Positions 41,485 to 53,500 of a DNA stretch of 64,000 nt are shown here, in pieces. The number at the start of each line of letters is the position of its first letter. The stretch's first letter is position 1. A program made the translations under genes and the position numbers. The DNA lies in contig CM012954.1 in NCBI GenBank assembly GCA_000181795.3, positions 10,166,122 through 10,230,121 of the forward strand, given 5' to 3'. The notes under the pieces are model-generated. The model did no database searches and was not told the DNA's origin. It saw nothing but the letters and a program-made list of their open reading frames with translations. Source of the stretch: Trichinella spiralis. Taxonomy: Eukaryota > Nematoda > Enoplea > Trichinellida > Trichinellidae.

Positions 41485-43286
41485 ATTTATGGAAAATTTT
41501 GTTTGTTGAAATCATAAACAACATATTCAACAAAGCACTAACTAAACAATCCAACAATTACCTCAGTGAAACACAAAACGCTTAATACGTCCAAAACACA
41601 CTGCCAATAGAAATTTTTTTAAATCTATTCACTATTTTCGAAACAGTTTTAAAATATTTCACAAAGCATTTATTGTATAAATTAAACGATCTATTAAATT
41701 CTTTTGTTGATCATCAGTTATTTGAAACTGTATAAAAATTTCACAAAGTCATTAACGGTTAAAAATTTACCCCACTCCAAGCTAATAACTTTCCACACAA
41801 GGCTAATCAATTATTCATTTATGTTTCGCTGTGAAAAATATTTTTACCGCATCAACGAAATCTAAATTATTGCTTATTTACAGTCTTAATTAATATTATT
41901 TGTAAATTATACGCAGATTAAAACATTAACGTACTAATAGCATTCTTTTGAAATATGAAGAGTGAATGCAAACCAACACTAATGGTGTAAATTACAATGT
42001 ACGAGTATTGTTAAACATCATCCATTGATTGTGATTCATCATAGATTTCAAATGAAAATTCAAAATTTACATTAAAAAAACTTTTCTCCTTCTATTCAAA
42101 GTATTGCATAACAAAAATAATAATTGATATGAAATCTTTGGAAAAATAAATAAAAGATCACTTACTGCAATATGATGGCGCATATAAACTGAATCACTTC
42201 AACAACTGACACATATGGTAAAGAATTTCTACGTCATTCTTCTTGCATTTTGCGTAGAAAAATATATCCATATTTTTCAAATTTCACTAAATCAATAGTT
42301 CAACTTGAAGCTCACTAATACTATCATTAAATTGATAAAATTTAAATTAAAAACCTGAACATTTACCAAAACAGATTGCAAAAGTTCACGGTGATATGGA
42401 ATTAAAATATTACATTGACAGTCCACTACACATGTAATAAAATGAAAACCGGTTTCCATTTATTTCCGCGCGCCGAAAACTAAATGAGCAATTACAAAAG
42501 TTATGAATACTTGATGACCATTAACTGTAAATGATAAGTATTGAAACTTAAAATTCTTTCATTTTACGACAAAATTACATTACATAAATGTATCAGTAAT
42601 TGTAATGTTACATTGAGGAAATTTGAGAATTTTCTTCACTTGAGTAAATATAATTAATCCATAACCAAATCTCACTTTTTGTGCTTCCTTCTGATTGGTC
42701 GACTGTGATTTGTCGATAATGCAAACTTGTCTGAATTGACCTACTTCATCATTCTGTGGTCTGCTGTTTGTCTGGGCAGCAGCCAGCTACTCTTTCTTGC
42801 ATCCAACAAACGCTAATTAGCGATTATTAAATTTAGCGCACTATTATTATTTTTTGAATAATTTATTATATCAGTTTATTCTTTTTCTATTTTGAAACAA
42901 CTTTTGGTAATCTAAACAAAAAAATTAAATGCAGTAAATGAAAATTTATAAAGTGCCTCAAAAATAAATTTTTCATTTATGTTGAGTTTTACAAATTTAA
43001 TAAATAAAAATTTTTATGCACTGTACTGTTCATAAAATGTAGGTATAAAATAAACAGTAGTCACAGTATGCAATAATTGACAAATAGTTCTTGATTTCAA
43101 TGTTGCTTACTGTAAATTACTGGAATAATTTTTAAAATAAAGATGCACCCAGCTACGATTGTCTTTCAAGTTATCAAATATAGACGATTAATTGTTTTTG
43201 GTTTGCACTAAGTAATACAAATTTATTGCGTTTCCAACATATCTGTAACACAATGAAACTTGTATTTTTATAATTTTTGCTTTTAG
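41485..43286. other. Intergenic between neuroligin and the gliotactin-like gene
   Basis: AT-rich; both neighbours read rightward. A TTTTAG acceptor abuts the next ATG at 43287, suggesting spliced-leader addition or a 5' UTR intron. No other gene is seen. Confidence 0.55.
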
Positions 43287-46200
43287 ATGTATTCATTTGC
43301 TAAAATCTACGTATTACGCTTGTATTTGTTTTCCATTATTCAATATTTTTCTTTTACATGTTCGCAAAATGAGGTGAGTTGTAGCAGTGCGCTAATTTAT
43401 TGAACTGGATAATCAATATGAAATTATTCATCAGGGAAACTTTGATCTGTTTCATACAGAAAGTACAACTGATAAAGTCACAACTGAATTACCTAATGAT
43501 GCCTATGTAAACATACAACTTGGTCGAATAATTGGGAAGAAAGTGACAATAAAAGATGTTCCTTGGACAAGCGATAGAGAATCTCATGAACAGATCCCTG
43601 TGGATCAAAAAGTACGAGAACCCTACCCAATCGATCCAAAAAACACTGTTACGGTATTCACTTTTCTCGGCATTCCATATGCTCAGAAGCCAGTTGGTAC
43701 GCTCAGGTTCAAAGTGAGAAATTAAATTTTAATGTTTTTTAATTAATTGTAAATATTTTATTTTGAAATATTAAGTGCTAAATATTTTTAGCGCCTAAGC
43801 TGTATTATTTATTTAATTTTGTGTTTAACGGAAATTATACTGATTATTTTATGTTCAGCTTAGTTCTTTTAATTAAATTCATTTTAAAAGAGTTGATTTT
43901 TTTATAGCCCCCTCAACAATTACCTCGATTTGAAGAAGAAACAATTTATGCGAATAAATTTGGCCCTTCCTGTCCTCAAGATATTAACGCTCGGCCAACC
44001 TTAAATTTTAGAGAACCGACGGAACATCGTGTGGATGAAGATTGTTTATATTTAAACATATTTACGCCACAGGTATTTATTTTAATTTTCAGTTTATTTA
44101 TGGAATTAATTTATGCTCACCTTAGATAAGTCGCAGTGTTTCAACGAAATATCCTGTCATTGTTTTTTTTCATGGTGGTGGATTTCAAGTGGGCACTTCA
44201 AGTGATTGGCCAGGTCACATTCTGGCGAGCAAAGGTTTAGTTGTTGTCACTGCTAATTATCGTTTAGGACCTTTCGGTATGAGACATTTGTATGAAATTC
44301 TTTTATAGTTTTGTCTATTATTATTTTGTATTCTAGGTTTTATAAGTCTTGGTGATAAGCATACTGGAAACTATGGTTTGATGGACCAAAATTTAGTGTT
44401 GAAGTGGGTGCAGAATTATATTTTTGCTTTTAATGGTAACCAAGATCAAGTTACAATAGTAGGACATGGTTCAGGGGCGGTAAGTGCTGGACTTCACATG
44501 CTTTCATATGGATCAGAAGGTTTTGAAATTTATTTTTCTTTTACTGCAAATAATTATGTTATTAGATTTTTATATTAAGGATTGTTTCACAGTGTGGCTG
44601 CTATGAGTGGCTCCGAGTTGTCCTATCATCAAGTCATTACCAACACAATGTTGGCATATAATAATACTGTAAAGCTCGGGAGACAGGTGGGATGTACGCA
44701 GCAAGTTGGAGCAGATATTTGGGATTGTCTTCTTACACGGTCACCGAATGATATAATCGAAGGTGTTCAAAATATGTTGGTAAGAATATTTATAACATTT
44801 TCTGTTAATTTATTTAATTTATATTGTTCAAATAATGCATGCTGTTGTTGAACAATTTGTAAACCATATTAACAAAAAATTTGTGATGTTATTACCGTAC
44901 ATTACTATTATTCGAATAACTACAGTTGCAGCTAACCGCATTTAAATCTGATTTTATTAAAATGCAAAGTTTATTTTATATATTGTGAAATTTTTTTATT
45001 CTGTATAATTTGATTGTTGAATTAATTAGTATCTTTGGTAGGCATTTACATTTTCATTTAATTTGCACATTATACATAAAATTATGTAAAACTGAACAAG
45101 AAAACAACACTAAATTTGAAATAAACTATAAATAAATTTGAAATTTAAAATAAACATGAAAAATATATACGTATCTGTTTGTTGAGAATGAAATTTCCCC
45201 TCTGCAGCGCATTTTATTTATTTTATAATGTATTATTATATAATTATTTACATTACAAAAGATATAAAAATGTAAAAAAGCAATACAGCGTTTATTATAT
45301 TTGATATTAGGTCGAATTCAATCGTTATGCTTTTCTGCCTGTTATTGATGGGAATTTTTTGCGCGAATCACCTGAGGTACTTTTAAAACGTAAAGAAGTG
45401 TTATCACCAGTGCCTTATTTGACTGGCGTGAATCGGAACGATGGGATAGAAGTGCTTTGTGAGTTTATTACCTTTTTGAATTTATACTTTTCGCCGTGAA
45501 TGATGCTTTGATTATGTTGTTCAGTATCCGAAAGAGATTTGGCTAGGGTGAATTTTATAATTGATCGTCCTTTCCTTGAATATAAAATAATGGATTTTGT
45601 TTTGAAAAAAAATTTCACAACTAACCGAGAAGCAGCTTTGCAAGCAATCAAGCATTTATACACATTTTGGCCTGACTTGCAAAATAATGACAAAACACGC
45701 GAAGAATTTATTCATGTATGTGGAGTATATTTTTCAGAATTCAGTTTTATTATTTATATATTATTAATTTATTTCAGTTTGCCAGTGATGCATATTACGT
45801 GGCACCAGTAAGTAAATCAGCCCAGTTGCACTCGGAATCGGGTAGCATTGTGTACATGTATGTGAATAATTATAATTTTTCAACTGGTGCGCCGAATGGT
45901 GAACGCTTTTTCCCTGCTTGGATGGGCGTCTGCCATGACTGTGATCTTTATCTGTTGTTCGGTTTTCCCTGGATGCCGAAAGAATTTCTGCCCCAAAATT
46001 TACGTTCCGTTCTTTGGACTGACACGGACAAAAACGTCAGCGACACATTCATGTCCATGTGGAAGCAGTTTGCTCGTAGAAAGTAAATTTTTTAAATTCA
46101 TCTCTTTAATTTATTACATTTCCTCTATATACTGTGGTGTGATGATTTTTTCTGATGTTTATATTTTAAGCAATCCAAATTTGTTGCGAGAAAATATTTG

Positions 46201-49200
46201 GATCAATTATGGTCCACGCGATCGCTACTATTTGAGCATTAATGTCACCCGAACATTGCACCAAGACTATGAATGGGAACACGTTGGCTTTTGGAATATT
46301 TACATTGGGACAGTAAGCAAATATTTTGACATTTTTTATTTTAAGCTGTTTTGAATTAGATTAATTTACAACTAAACAAATTTGTGGTGCACAAACAATT
46401 TTAATCATTCATTACCCATGATATTTTGAACAAAATATAAAAGATTCTGCATTATAATTTTGATAAACGTTTGCGACAGTTCCATGAGTGAATTGGTGAA
46501 GTTTCTGTTTAATTTAATTGATCTCTATCGATTAGTTTATGCACATGCTCCGTGAAGTTTCAAACGTTTCGTAGATTTAGCATTAGTATAAACAATATAT
46601 ACGCATTGCTTTTTTTGTCTTGGATTGAATTCACTGCAGTGACGAATTCCATAAGTACCATCTAGCATCTTATCCTGTAATAGGGATATATCAGTACAGA
46701 TTAAGTTAATGTTTTTGTGTTTGTTTTATTTATATGTGAAATTGTTGTGAAATGGAATTGAGTTACTGTTAACGATGCATTGATATCAGAAGTAGAATGA
46801 AACTTACTGCATTTCCAAAGGTCAAACATAGTGACTTGATCATATCAAAACTGAGGTAATACGCGGTTCCTCTCCTAAAAGCTGTTGTGAAGTTACCCAG
46901 TAGCCATAGGAAATTCTCATTCAAAATGGCGTTAACTTGTTTTTGTATTGCAATATTGATGTATTCGATTAGTTCCTCTTCCTCACTGTCGGCAATTGAA
47001 TAACGAAAACAGTAGGAAATTAGGATACTAGCGCCTACCAGGAAACTGATAACACAGTATTTCATTATGCAAAAACTAACTTCAAGCAGTTGCTGCAGTT
47101 GTATGATTTTTTGCCACTTAAATACATGAAATGTTAATGTAACAAGCAATTGGTTTATTCATTAAATGTGCATAGATGAGAAATTTATTATGAATAAGAC
47201 TGTAATTTATATAAAGATTAATAAATTTGTACTGAAATTTGTAAATACTTATTATTCGTTTGCTTTTCATTTGCTGCAAATTTTCCGTGGTGCTTTGACG
47301 TGATTAAATTATTAAGTTGCTATTTCATTTCAAATTAAACCCCATTTAACCCTTTCAGGCCCACCGTATCAACTTTGATACACAGGGCTTTAACGGAAAC
47401 TGCACATCATATTTACTACCCTCAACGTACTCAGAATCGCTTGCCCAACCCCCATTATGTCGAGGAACCACTGCCTTTTCAACCGGAAAATTATGTATTA
47501 AAACTGTGTGAAACGTTGCCAAAGAACAGAAACTACAAACTGTTCTTTGACAACTACTACACATTTCTTGAATTACAGCTGCGGTTAAAAGAAATGGGAA
47601 TCCTATCCTGTGGGACCATTAGACCAAACAGACTTCGTGGCTGCCCGCTGCTTTCTGAAAAAGATCTGAAGTCGAAGGGCAGAGGTGCTTATGACTTTAG
47701 AACTGACGCTAAGAAAGGGATCATCGCAGTTGCTTGGTATAACAATAGACGCGTCACAGCGACATCGACATATCTTGGTATAAAACCAAAATGAACTGTG
47801 AGAAGATGGGATGGCAGACAGCGAAAAGTAATTAACGTTGAAATCCCAAACATTTTAAAAAATTACAACATGAATATGGGTGGCATAGATCTGAACAACG
47901 TGCTTGCTGCTCTATACCGACAAAAGTCGAAAATGGACCCGTCGCATTTTCTTTTGGATCATCAGCACTGCCATGACAAATGCATGGCAACTGTATAAGA
48001 GGGACAGAAAAGAGATGCCTGGAACATGCACAGGCACATTGGACCTACTAAGCTTCACTTGCCAAGTTAGTCAGTCCTTGTGTCTTGTGAACTTCCAGAA
48101 GCCATTTTTGTGCGTCTTCTCCAACGCCACCCCTGACGTCAAGACGATTGGGAAGACGACCAACTGACGTCTCAAGAGAAGTAGCAAAGGGCCAAACTAG
48201 CCATTGGCCAGAAATCACTCAAACGCGAAGAAAATGCAGACTGTGTTCTAAATTAGCGACGTGCCTATGCAAAAAATGCAGTATTTACCTATGCCTAAGT
48301 AGCAACAGAAACTGCTTTACAGAATTTCATAAATAATTATTTGTCTGCCAATTACTGCATGCCTGCGTACATAAGAACAATAAACATATGCACAATTAGT
48401 TATAGAAACGTGTACTTCTTTGAGGCCAAGTGTATCACTTTTGATACAGCTCTAAAAATGGCACTAATACTATTGAAGCAATAAATCCTATTAGAATTTT
48501 CATTCACACACCATAACATGTTTAAAACGCATATTTAAACAACGATTGTTTCACAGAAAAAAATGCTGGTCTGAAAGGGTTAATACCCCATATTACCTTC
48601 ATTTAATATAGTCATTATTTAAAGTTGAAATAATTAATTTAGAATTTTATCGATGCATGTTTATTCCAATTTTAAACAGTAGTTTGTATTATTGTATGTT
48701 ATGTATTTTATTCATCATTTCCTTCTTCTATTTGTCAGTAAATGATTGAGAATCAAAAGATTACATATAATTATATATGTTACGCTTAATGTTGAAAATT
48801 TATAATAGGCAATAAGCATTTGCCTAATATTGAAAAAAACGGCTTACGAGTCACGCTGTATGTTGAAATGCTTTTATTAATGATATTTGTATTTATTATC
48901 AGAAACAAATGTTTCTTTCGCACGAGGTTTATATATATTTTTGCGTGACTTCCCGGGGTGACAACGAAAATTGCATAATACTCTTTTTCTGCTGCAACTG
49001 CATCGACCAGATGAGCAGCCCGATAGGCACATGCACTTAACATATCCTTGGTCGCCCGTAGCTTTAGTTACCGCAGTTCTAAGAGGAATTTCGGCGTCAG
49101 GTACATCATCAATTGCTAGTAAATTTTCCGATATCACTTGTAAATCTGCAGCTGAAACTTAGATGACAATTTTCCTTCTCTGCAACCAACAGTGTACAAT

Positions 49201-51073
49201 CCTTCACATTCCGCCATGACAACTACTAAGAAGTTTTTGAGATCCGCGGGTCCACGATCCACGTCTGGCACTCTCAGTGTACAATTCTGACCTATTTGGA
49301 GCGGTATTAACATTTTCTTAGATCGTCATGTTATTTTTGCTGCTGCTCTAGTCTGCCCTGAAGCTGCTTCTTTTCGTGCTTTTATAAAAGTCTCGGAAAA
49401 AAAACACGATAAAAAATAACTTTCAAATTATTTTTTCATAATGATTTTTCATTTATATCTTAACTAACTCTCAAGGACTGTATCTGCAGAATTAAGTATT
49501 CACTTCAACTGGATCACAATTCAGTTATTAAAGGGTTAATAAAAGCATTTCAAAATACAGCGTGACTTGTAAGCCGTTTTTTAAATATTAGGCAAATGCT
49601 TATTGCGTATTATCAATAATAGGCAATTTTCAACATTAGGCATAACATATACATTTGCGGGTTGAAATGAGTATTGCCGAATGTATTCTTTTCTCATTTT
49701 AATTATATTTTAAAATGATAATTTAATTATTTCACTTATTTCGTTGCAAGGAAATTTGTAAAGCTATGATTTCTTTATGACTGCAACTATTCATATATTT
49801 ATGACATCAGAATTACGAGCGACAGTTTTTTTGTACTAATATTCTATTATTCTTTTATTGCTTGAAGAAGTTTCTGAGCATCACTGATTAAACATTTGTT
49901 GAAAATAATGACTTATATAGAATTTTTATTTTCTGTTTTAAGCGTTTCATTTGTAATTTGCAGCAAAAACTGCACGTGCAAGAATGTTATATTTCACATA
50001 AACGATTATCTTTTAATCATATTGTATTTTAAGAATTTATAACAATTAAAAAAAATTTTTTTTTCAATTTTTTGTTTTTTAAGATTTTTGATTAATTGAA
50101 TTTTTAAGTGATTTTGATTGATTATTTTTTTTTCAAAGTTTTACTTTTATGGTTTACGTTTTCTGTAAAATTATATGTGGTGAACAAATTTCACATAAAT
50201 AATTATATCTCACATTAAGGTATATATTATTTATTGCTATTCATTTATGCTCTTTGATATGCCCGACGATTTGTGTGTTTTTAGTAATCAAAATCAGAAG
50301 TAAAATATTGTTCGTACAGGTGCTGAAAAATAATTCATGCAGGTGCATGCATGATATTAACAATTTGTTTTTGCTAATTAATTAAGTAATTTGTTCCAGA
50401 ATACGTCTCATTGAAATTAGTATTGAAATATAACTTTCTAAAGTATCACTTTGTAAATTTGATTTGCATTCTCATTTGCTCCTTTGAGTGACTTACGTTA
50501 TACGATAAACGAAATTTGAAAATCAGGTTAATGTAATTTTTGGGTACTTTAAATGGTCGTCATGGAAGTAATATTAATTGAAATTTTTGAATAATTTAAA
50601 AATTGTCTCATTTTCTAAAATTATAATTATTCCAATACTTTTACTAATGTATAGCAGTGTTGTGTTTGTCGTGTAATTAACAGAGGAATTTCAAGATGAA
50701 AATGGAATTTTATGTTATAAATTGAAGAATGTTTGAAAGTAGTGTACATCAGTTAGGAGGAATAATTTGAAAATTTTACTAGCAATTTTGTTGTTTGACA
50801 GGGTTTTTGATGGATTTTGGTTTGAAAAAATGTTTGATTCTATTTCAGCTTTACGATCTGTACACAACCACATTCTCTCCAACAGAAGCTTCTTTGCGTA
50901 AAGAGTTGGTTGGCTTCAAAGCGACAACCGGCATTTTTATTATCCTCTGTGCTGCAACACTGACCTGCGCCGGAACATTGCTTTATTTGCATGCAATTTA
51001 CAAGCGAAATCGTCCAGTTTCTGTGCATTACGTTTTACAAAAAGATCCACAACATTCCTTTGATTCCACTTAA
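43287..51073 (+). CDS. Gliotactin/GLIT-1-like cholinesterase-fold adhesion protein (catalytically dead)
   Basis: Eleven exons give 691 aa: 43287..43373, 43435..43713, 43908..44072, 44126..44276, 44337..44519, 44580..44779, 45311..45458, 45525..45715, 45778..46082, 46171..46312, 50849..51073. A signal peptide (LYLFSIIQYFSFTCS) precedes a full carboxylesterase fold: FTFLGIPYAQKPVGTLRF, DEDCLYLNIFTP, VIVFFHGGGFQVGT, VVTANYRLGPFGFISLGD, GNYGLMDQNLVLKWVQ. The elbow is GHGSG (Ser replaced by Gly), the Glu site reads NRNDG, and a His remains in CHDCDLY, so hydrolysis is unlikely. The last exon adds one transmembrane helix (FIILCAATLTCAGTLLYLHA) and a short tail. Such proteins (gliotactin, neurotactin, neuroligin) act in cell adhesion. 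Gliotactin/GLIT-1 is my best match, but paralogy to neuroligin next door is an alternative. Intron 10 (46313-50848) hosts a gene and two transposons. Confidence 0.85.
46537..47065 (-). CDS. Cystatin-like secreted protein, nested in an intron
   Basis: Two exons in one frame, GCA|GTAAGT to ATTACAG|GAT: 46808..47065 and 46537..46674, giving 131 aa. A signal peptide (MKYCVISFLVGASILIS) is followed by an acidic DSEEEE stretch. The helix-strand pattern is that of cystatins: IEYINIAIQKQVNAIL, then GTAYYLSFDMIKSLC, then CVYIVY and terminal LHGACA. The mature part has four Cys, as expected for two cystatin disulfides. The inhibitory QxVxG loop is absent (TTAFRRG), so protease inhibition is doubtful. 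It lies entirely inside the last intron of the gliotactin-like gene on the opposite strand. Trichinella-type nematodes are known to secrete cystatin-like proteins; extending this to the present gene is inference. Confidence 0.75.
47346..48583 (+). mobile_element. Decayed piggyBac-family DNA transposon
   Basis: Both ends read TTAACCCTTTCAG in inverted orientation, beginning and ending at the family's TTAA target (47346-47349 and 48580-48583). Subterminal palindromes GTATCAACTTTGATAC (47366-47381) and GTATCACTTTTGATAC (48432-48447) sit 16 and 132 bp inside the outer TTAAs. At ~1.24 kb it is half a full element: the 5' half of the transposase gene is missing. Inserted in the gliotactin-like gene's last intron. 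Confidence 0.88.
47375..48336 (+). pseudogene. piggyBac transposase C-terminal half, degenerate
   Basis: Fragments match the DDE_Tnp_1_7 core: FFDNYYTFLELQLRLKEMGI (first catalytic Asp), GCPLLSEKDLKSKGRGAYDF, IIAVAWYNNRRVTATSTYLG and NYNMNMGGIDLNNVL (third Asp). A C-terminal Cys-rich zinc-binding tail (CRLCSKLATCLCKKC, then CFTEFH) follows. The second catalytic Asp, normally in WxDN, is Asn here (WYNN). A stop separates the first part from the next (47792), and the remainder lies in more than one frame, so no functional enzyme is encoded. Confidence 0.85.
48774..49651. mobile_element. DNA transposon remnant with ~110-bp terminal inverted repeats
   Basis: Left terminus 48774-48880 and right terminus 49536-49651 are inverted copies (roughly 85-90% alike by eye), sharing for example CAATAAGCATTTGCCTAAT and AGTCACGCTGTAT. 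The interior (minus strand) encodes a Cys-rich transposase tail. At 878 bp it is an internally deleted, non-autonomous copy. The target duplication is unclear. Confidence 0.75.
48877..49330 (-). pseudogene. CXC-type tail of an integrase-like transposase (fragment)
   Basis: Minus-strand frames read VPDVDRGPADLKNFLVVVM, then CEGLYTVGCREGKLSSKF, then a dense Cys cluster (CMCLSGCSSGRCSCSR, LCNFRCHPG). The Cys cluster resembles the tail of KRBA2/Ginger-like integrase-derived transposases that are often annotated in Trichinella-type genomes. The catalytic core is absent and the fragment is broken. It lies wholly between the inverted repeats of the host element, so it was probably that element's own gene. 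Confidence 0.6.
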
Positions 51074-51302
51074 TTTGATCCTATTCAGCGTATTTTATAT
51101 TATTTTTATTGTTGTTATTGTTAATATTAAAAAGGATTTTCTGTATTGTCTTTTTTTTCTTTTGTTCATTCGGCATCAATTCTTGCCATAGATGTATATA
51201 TATATTTTATTTTGTTGCTTTGCTTATTTGTATTTTTTCATAATTTAATTTAATATAATATATAAATATTTATTGTTTAGAATTAATAAAACAGTAATTG
51301 TA

Positions 51303-51560
51303 ATGTCGAATATTGCTGATTTGCGAGAATTGTTTCTGCGAGCTTTGCAATGCTTGGATGACAATTATGTAAAATTTCATTTGTACAGCAATGTGGAAGC
51401 GACCGGTCGTTTGGCAGCTATACACCCAAGAGAATTCTACATATTGGTCAATGAATTCGGTGGTAATGTTATTTCACATTTTTCTAGCGTTGTCTTGAGG
51501 CCGTCTGATTTCATATCTCTGGAGGCAGATATGATTCGAAGTAAAGATTTGAACGCTTAG
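51303..51560 (+). CDS. Gemin7-like SMN-complex protein
   Basis: Single exon, 85 aa, starting MSNIADLRELFLRALQCLDD. The pattern LRELFLRAL, VKFHLYSNVEATGRLAAI, FYILVNEFGG and the terminal RPSDFISLE matches Gemin7 (LRERFLRSL, VSFTLHEGVRVAAHF, DIISYTF), an Sm-like fold that pairs with Gemin6 in the SMN complex for snRNP assembly in the cytoplasm. Size is slightly below the vertebrate ~131 aa because the N-terminal extension is missing. A TATTGTTTAG acceptor-like site lies 22 bp before the ATG and the upstream gene stops only 230 bp away, which is compatible with an operon resolved by trans-splicing. Confidence 0.8.
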   Translation: MSNIADLRELFLRALQCLDDNYVKFHLYSNVEATGRLAAIHPREFYILVNEFGGNVISHFSSVVLRPSDFISLEADMIRSKDLNA

Positions 51561-52839
51561 CATATTGAAATGTTATGCATATTTTTGAAAATTATTAAAT
51601 TTCCATGAAATTCATAATGCGCATCTATTTGTCAGTGCTTTCAATCGATTTCAAAGTTTGCATTGTTTGAAATCTCATACTATTACGTTTTATTTATTTG
51701 TAGCAAAAGAAAAAATCATGTAATTTTTGATTTGGTTAATTTCAGCAGAAATTTTGAAAAAAACTGGTTGGAACTGTTGTTAATAAATTTGCTTTTATTT
51801 TCGGTAAATTTAAATATTGAATGAAACGTGAACGTCACAAGACAAAACTGAATACCAGATATATATTCATGAAATACGAAAAGTAAGTTTGCTTTTAATT
51901 GTGATGAAAAAATTAAAGTATGTATGATAATTGCATCAACGCTGCTGCTCTGGTGAGAATTACTTTGATTGGTTGAAACGATCAGAAATTTGATTGGTCA
52001 AATTAGAAATCAATACTCTTTAAATCTTCATCAATCAAATCAAATCATATCAGTGGAGTAGTAATCTTTCAATGGCACTGTTGCATAAGGAAATCATGCA
52101 ACGAAAGTGAAATGCGGTGTGTGCAAAATTTTCGTTTTCAAAAGTTTGAGAAGATTTTTTTTAATCAAATTATTTCTGCTGAAATTGTGGAGAAGAAAAT
52201 AAATTATTTTGATTGAAGTTTGAAAATGTTTGAAGATGACTGAATACAGTAAGTTTGAAATGTTTACGCTGAACAAAAAGTCAATTTCATTTTAAACTAA
52301 GATGCATGAGTAAACTGTTCATGGCGAATGACTAGTTGTGAATTTTACTTTTATAATACAACTGACGTTCTGTTCTAAGCATTAACAAATCAACATTTGA
52401 TAATCAAAATGAATTGTTTTTCAAATAATGACATAAGATTGTATTGATGGGTTTCCACTAACATTATGAGTAATGAGCAAGAAAAGTAACAATAATTATG
52501 AAAAATTTTCGATACTGAATGTAAATTTTGTACGCTAATTTAGTTTAATTATTTTTTAATTAAGTTAAACTTCCATCAGATGATGTCAGTGGAGTGCATA
52601 TCAACATATTCAATTTTCATATCAACAGTCATCGAGATCTTTCACTTTATATATCGATTTCAAAAATTGGTAGATCAGCTTAATTGAACAATTGTATAAT
52701 TAATTGCGCAATGTACTACCCACTGCATTGTACTTTATAATTCCATTTTACTATTCCAATAGTTTTCAAATTCATAAACAAATTTGTTTTGGTTATTTTC
52801 AAATTAAGAAATCAAAACATATTTTGACTGTCTGACTTT

Positions 52840-53500
52840 TTTGTTTTGTCTGGATCACTTTTTTCTGTCAGTGTGTTTAAATTTTAGCGGCAAGTTTTGA
52901 TTGATGAGTTTCATTTATCCAGGTCAATTTTGAATTTTCAAATTGCTCTCATTGGTTGAATTTGTCAGATTGTCTGAAATCGTTTGTTCAAATAATGTGA
53001 TTACATAATTTTTTCAACTATCTCTCTATGTTAGTCGGCATTCAATAGACAGGGAACATATAATTTGTGTGTTTCACAATTGCACGTACAATAAATATAT
53101 TATATAATAATGTTAATAAGTAAAGCGAAATAAGAAATAAATTAGACAATGAAAAGTGTTTCCATCATCATTGGCACTGTTCGAATTATATTTTCAATTG
53201 TTCAATGTGCATCAGTTGTGTTAATAGAGTTTGGTGGAAAATTGGCATTGTTCTTAATTTCAGTAGAAATGATAAAAATGGAAATTTGCATACGAGTTCA
53301 ATATTGATTGCAATGTTGCTTTATTTGAATTAATTTCAGATTGACACTGTGCGTGACGTGGAAGAGGTGCGTTTTCATTAACAAAAGCGGCCAAGAAACA
53401 TTTTCCACTAACGAATGGGTTATTTATGTTTTTCTCTCATTTTTATTATTCAAAAATCATATTTCAAAATCAACCATGAAAAGGCACTGCGTTTGGTAAG
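52840..53500 (+). repeat. Diverged module A, copy 1, ending in a mini-exon candidate
   Basis: Shares ordered blocks with 57930-58990: GGTCAATTTTGAATTTTCAA, an ATGAAAA...ATTGGCACTGTT block, AATTTGCATACG, and a final ATG followed by a strong donor. Here the ATG at 53476 opens MKRHCV and runs into TTTG|GTAAGTG. Level of identity is low, visible only as conserved block order. Confidence 0.45.
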
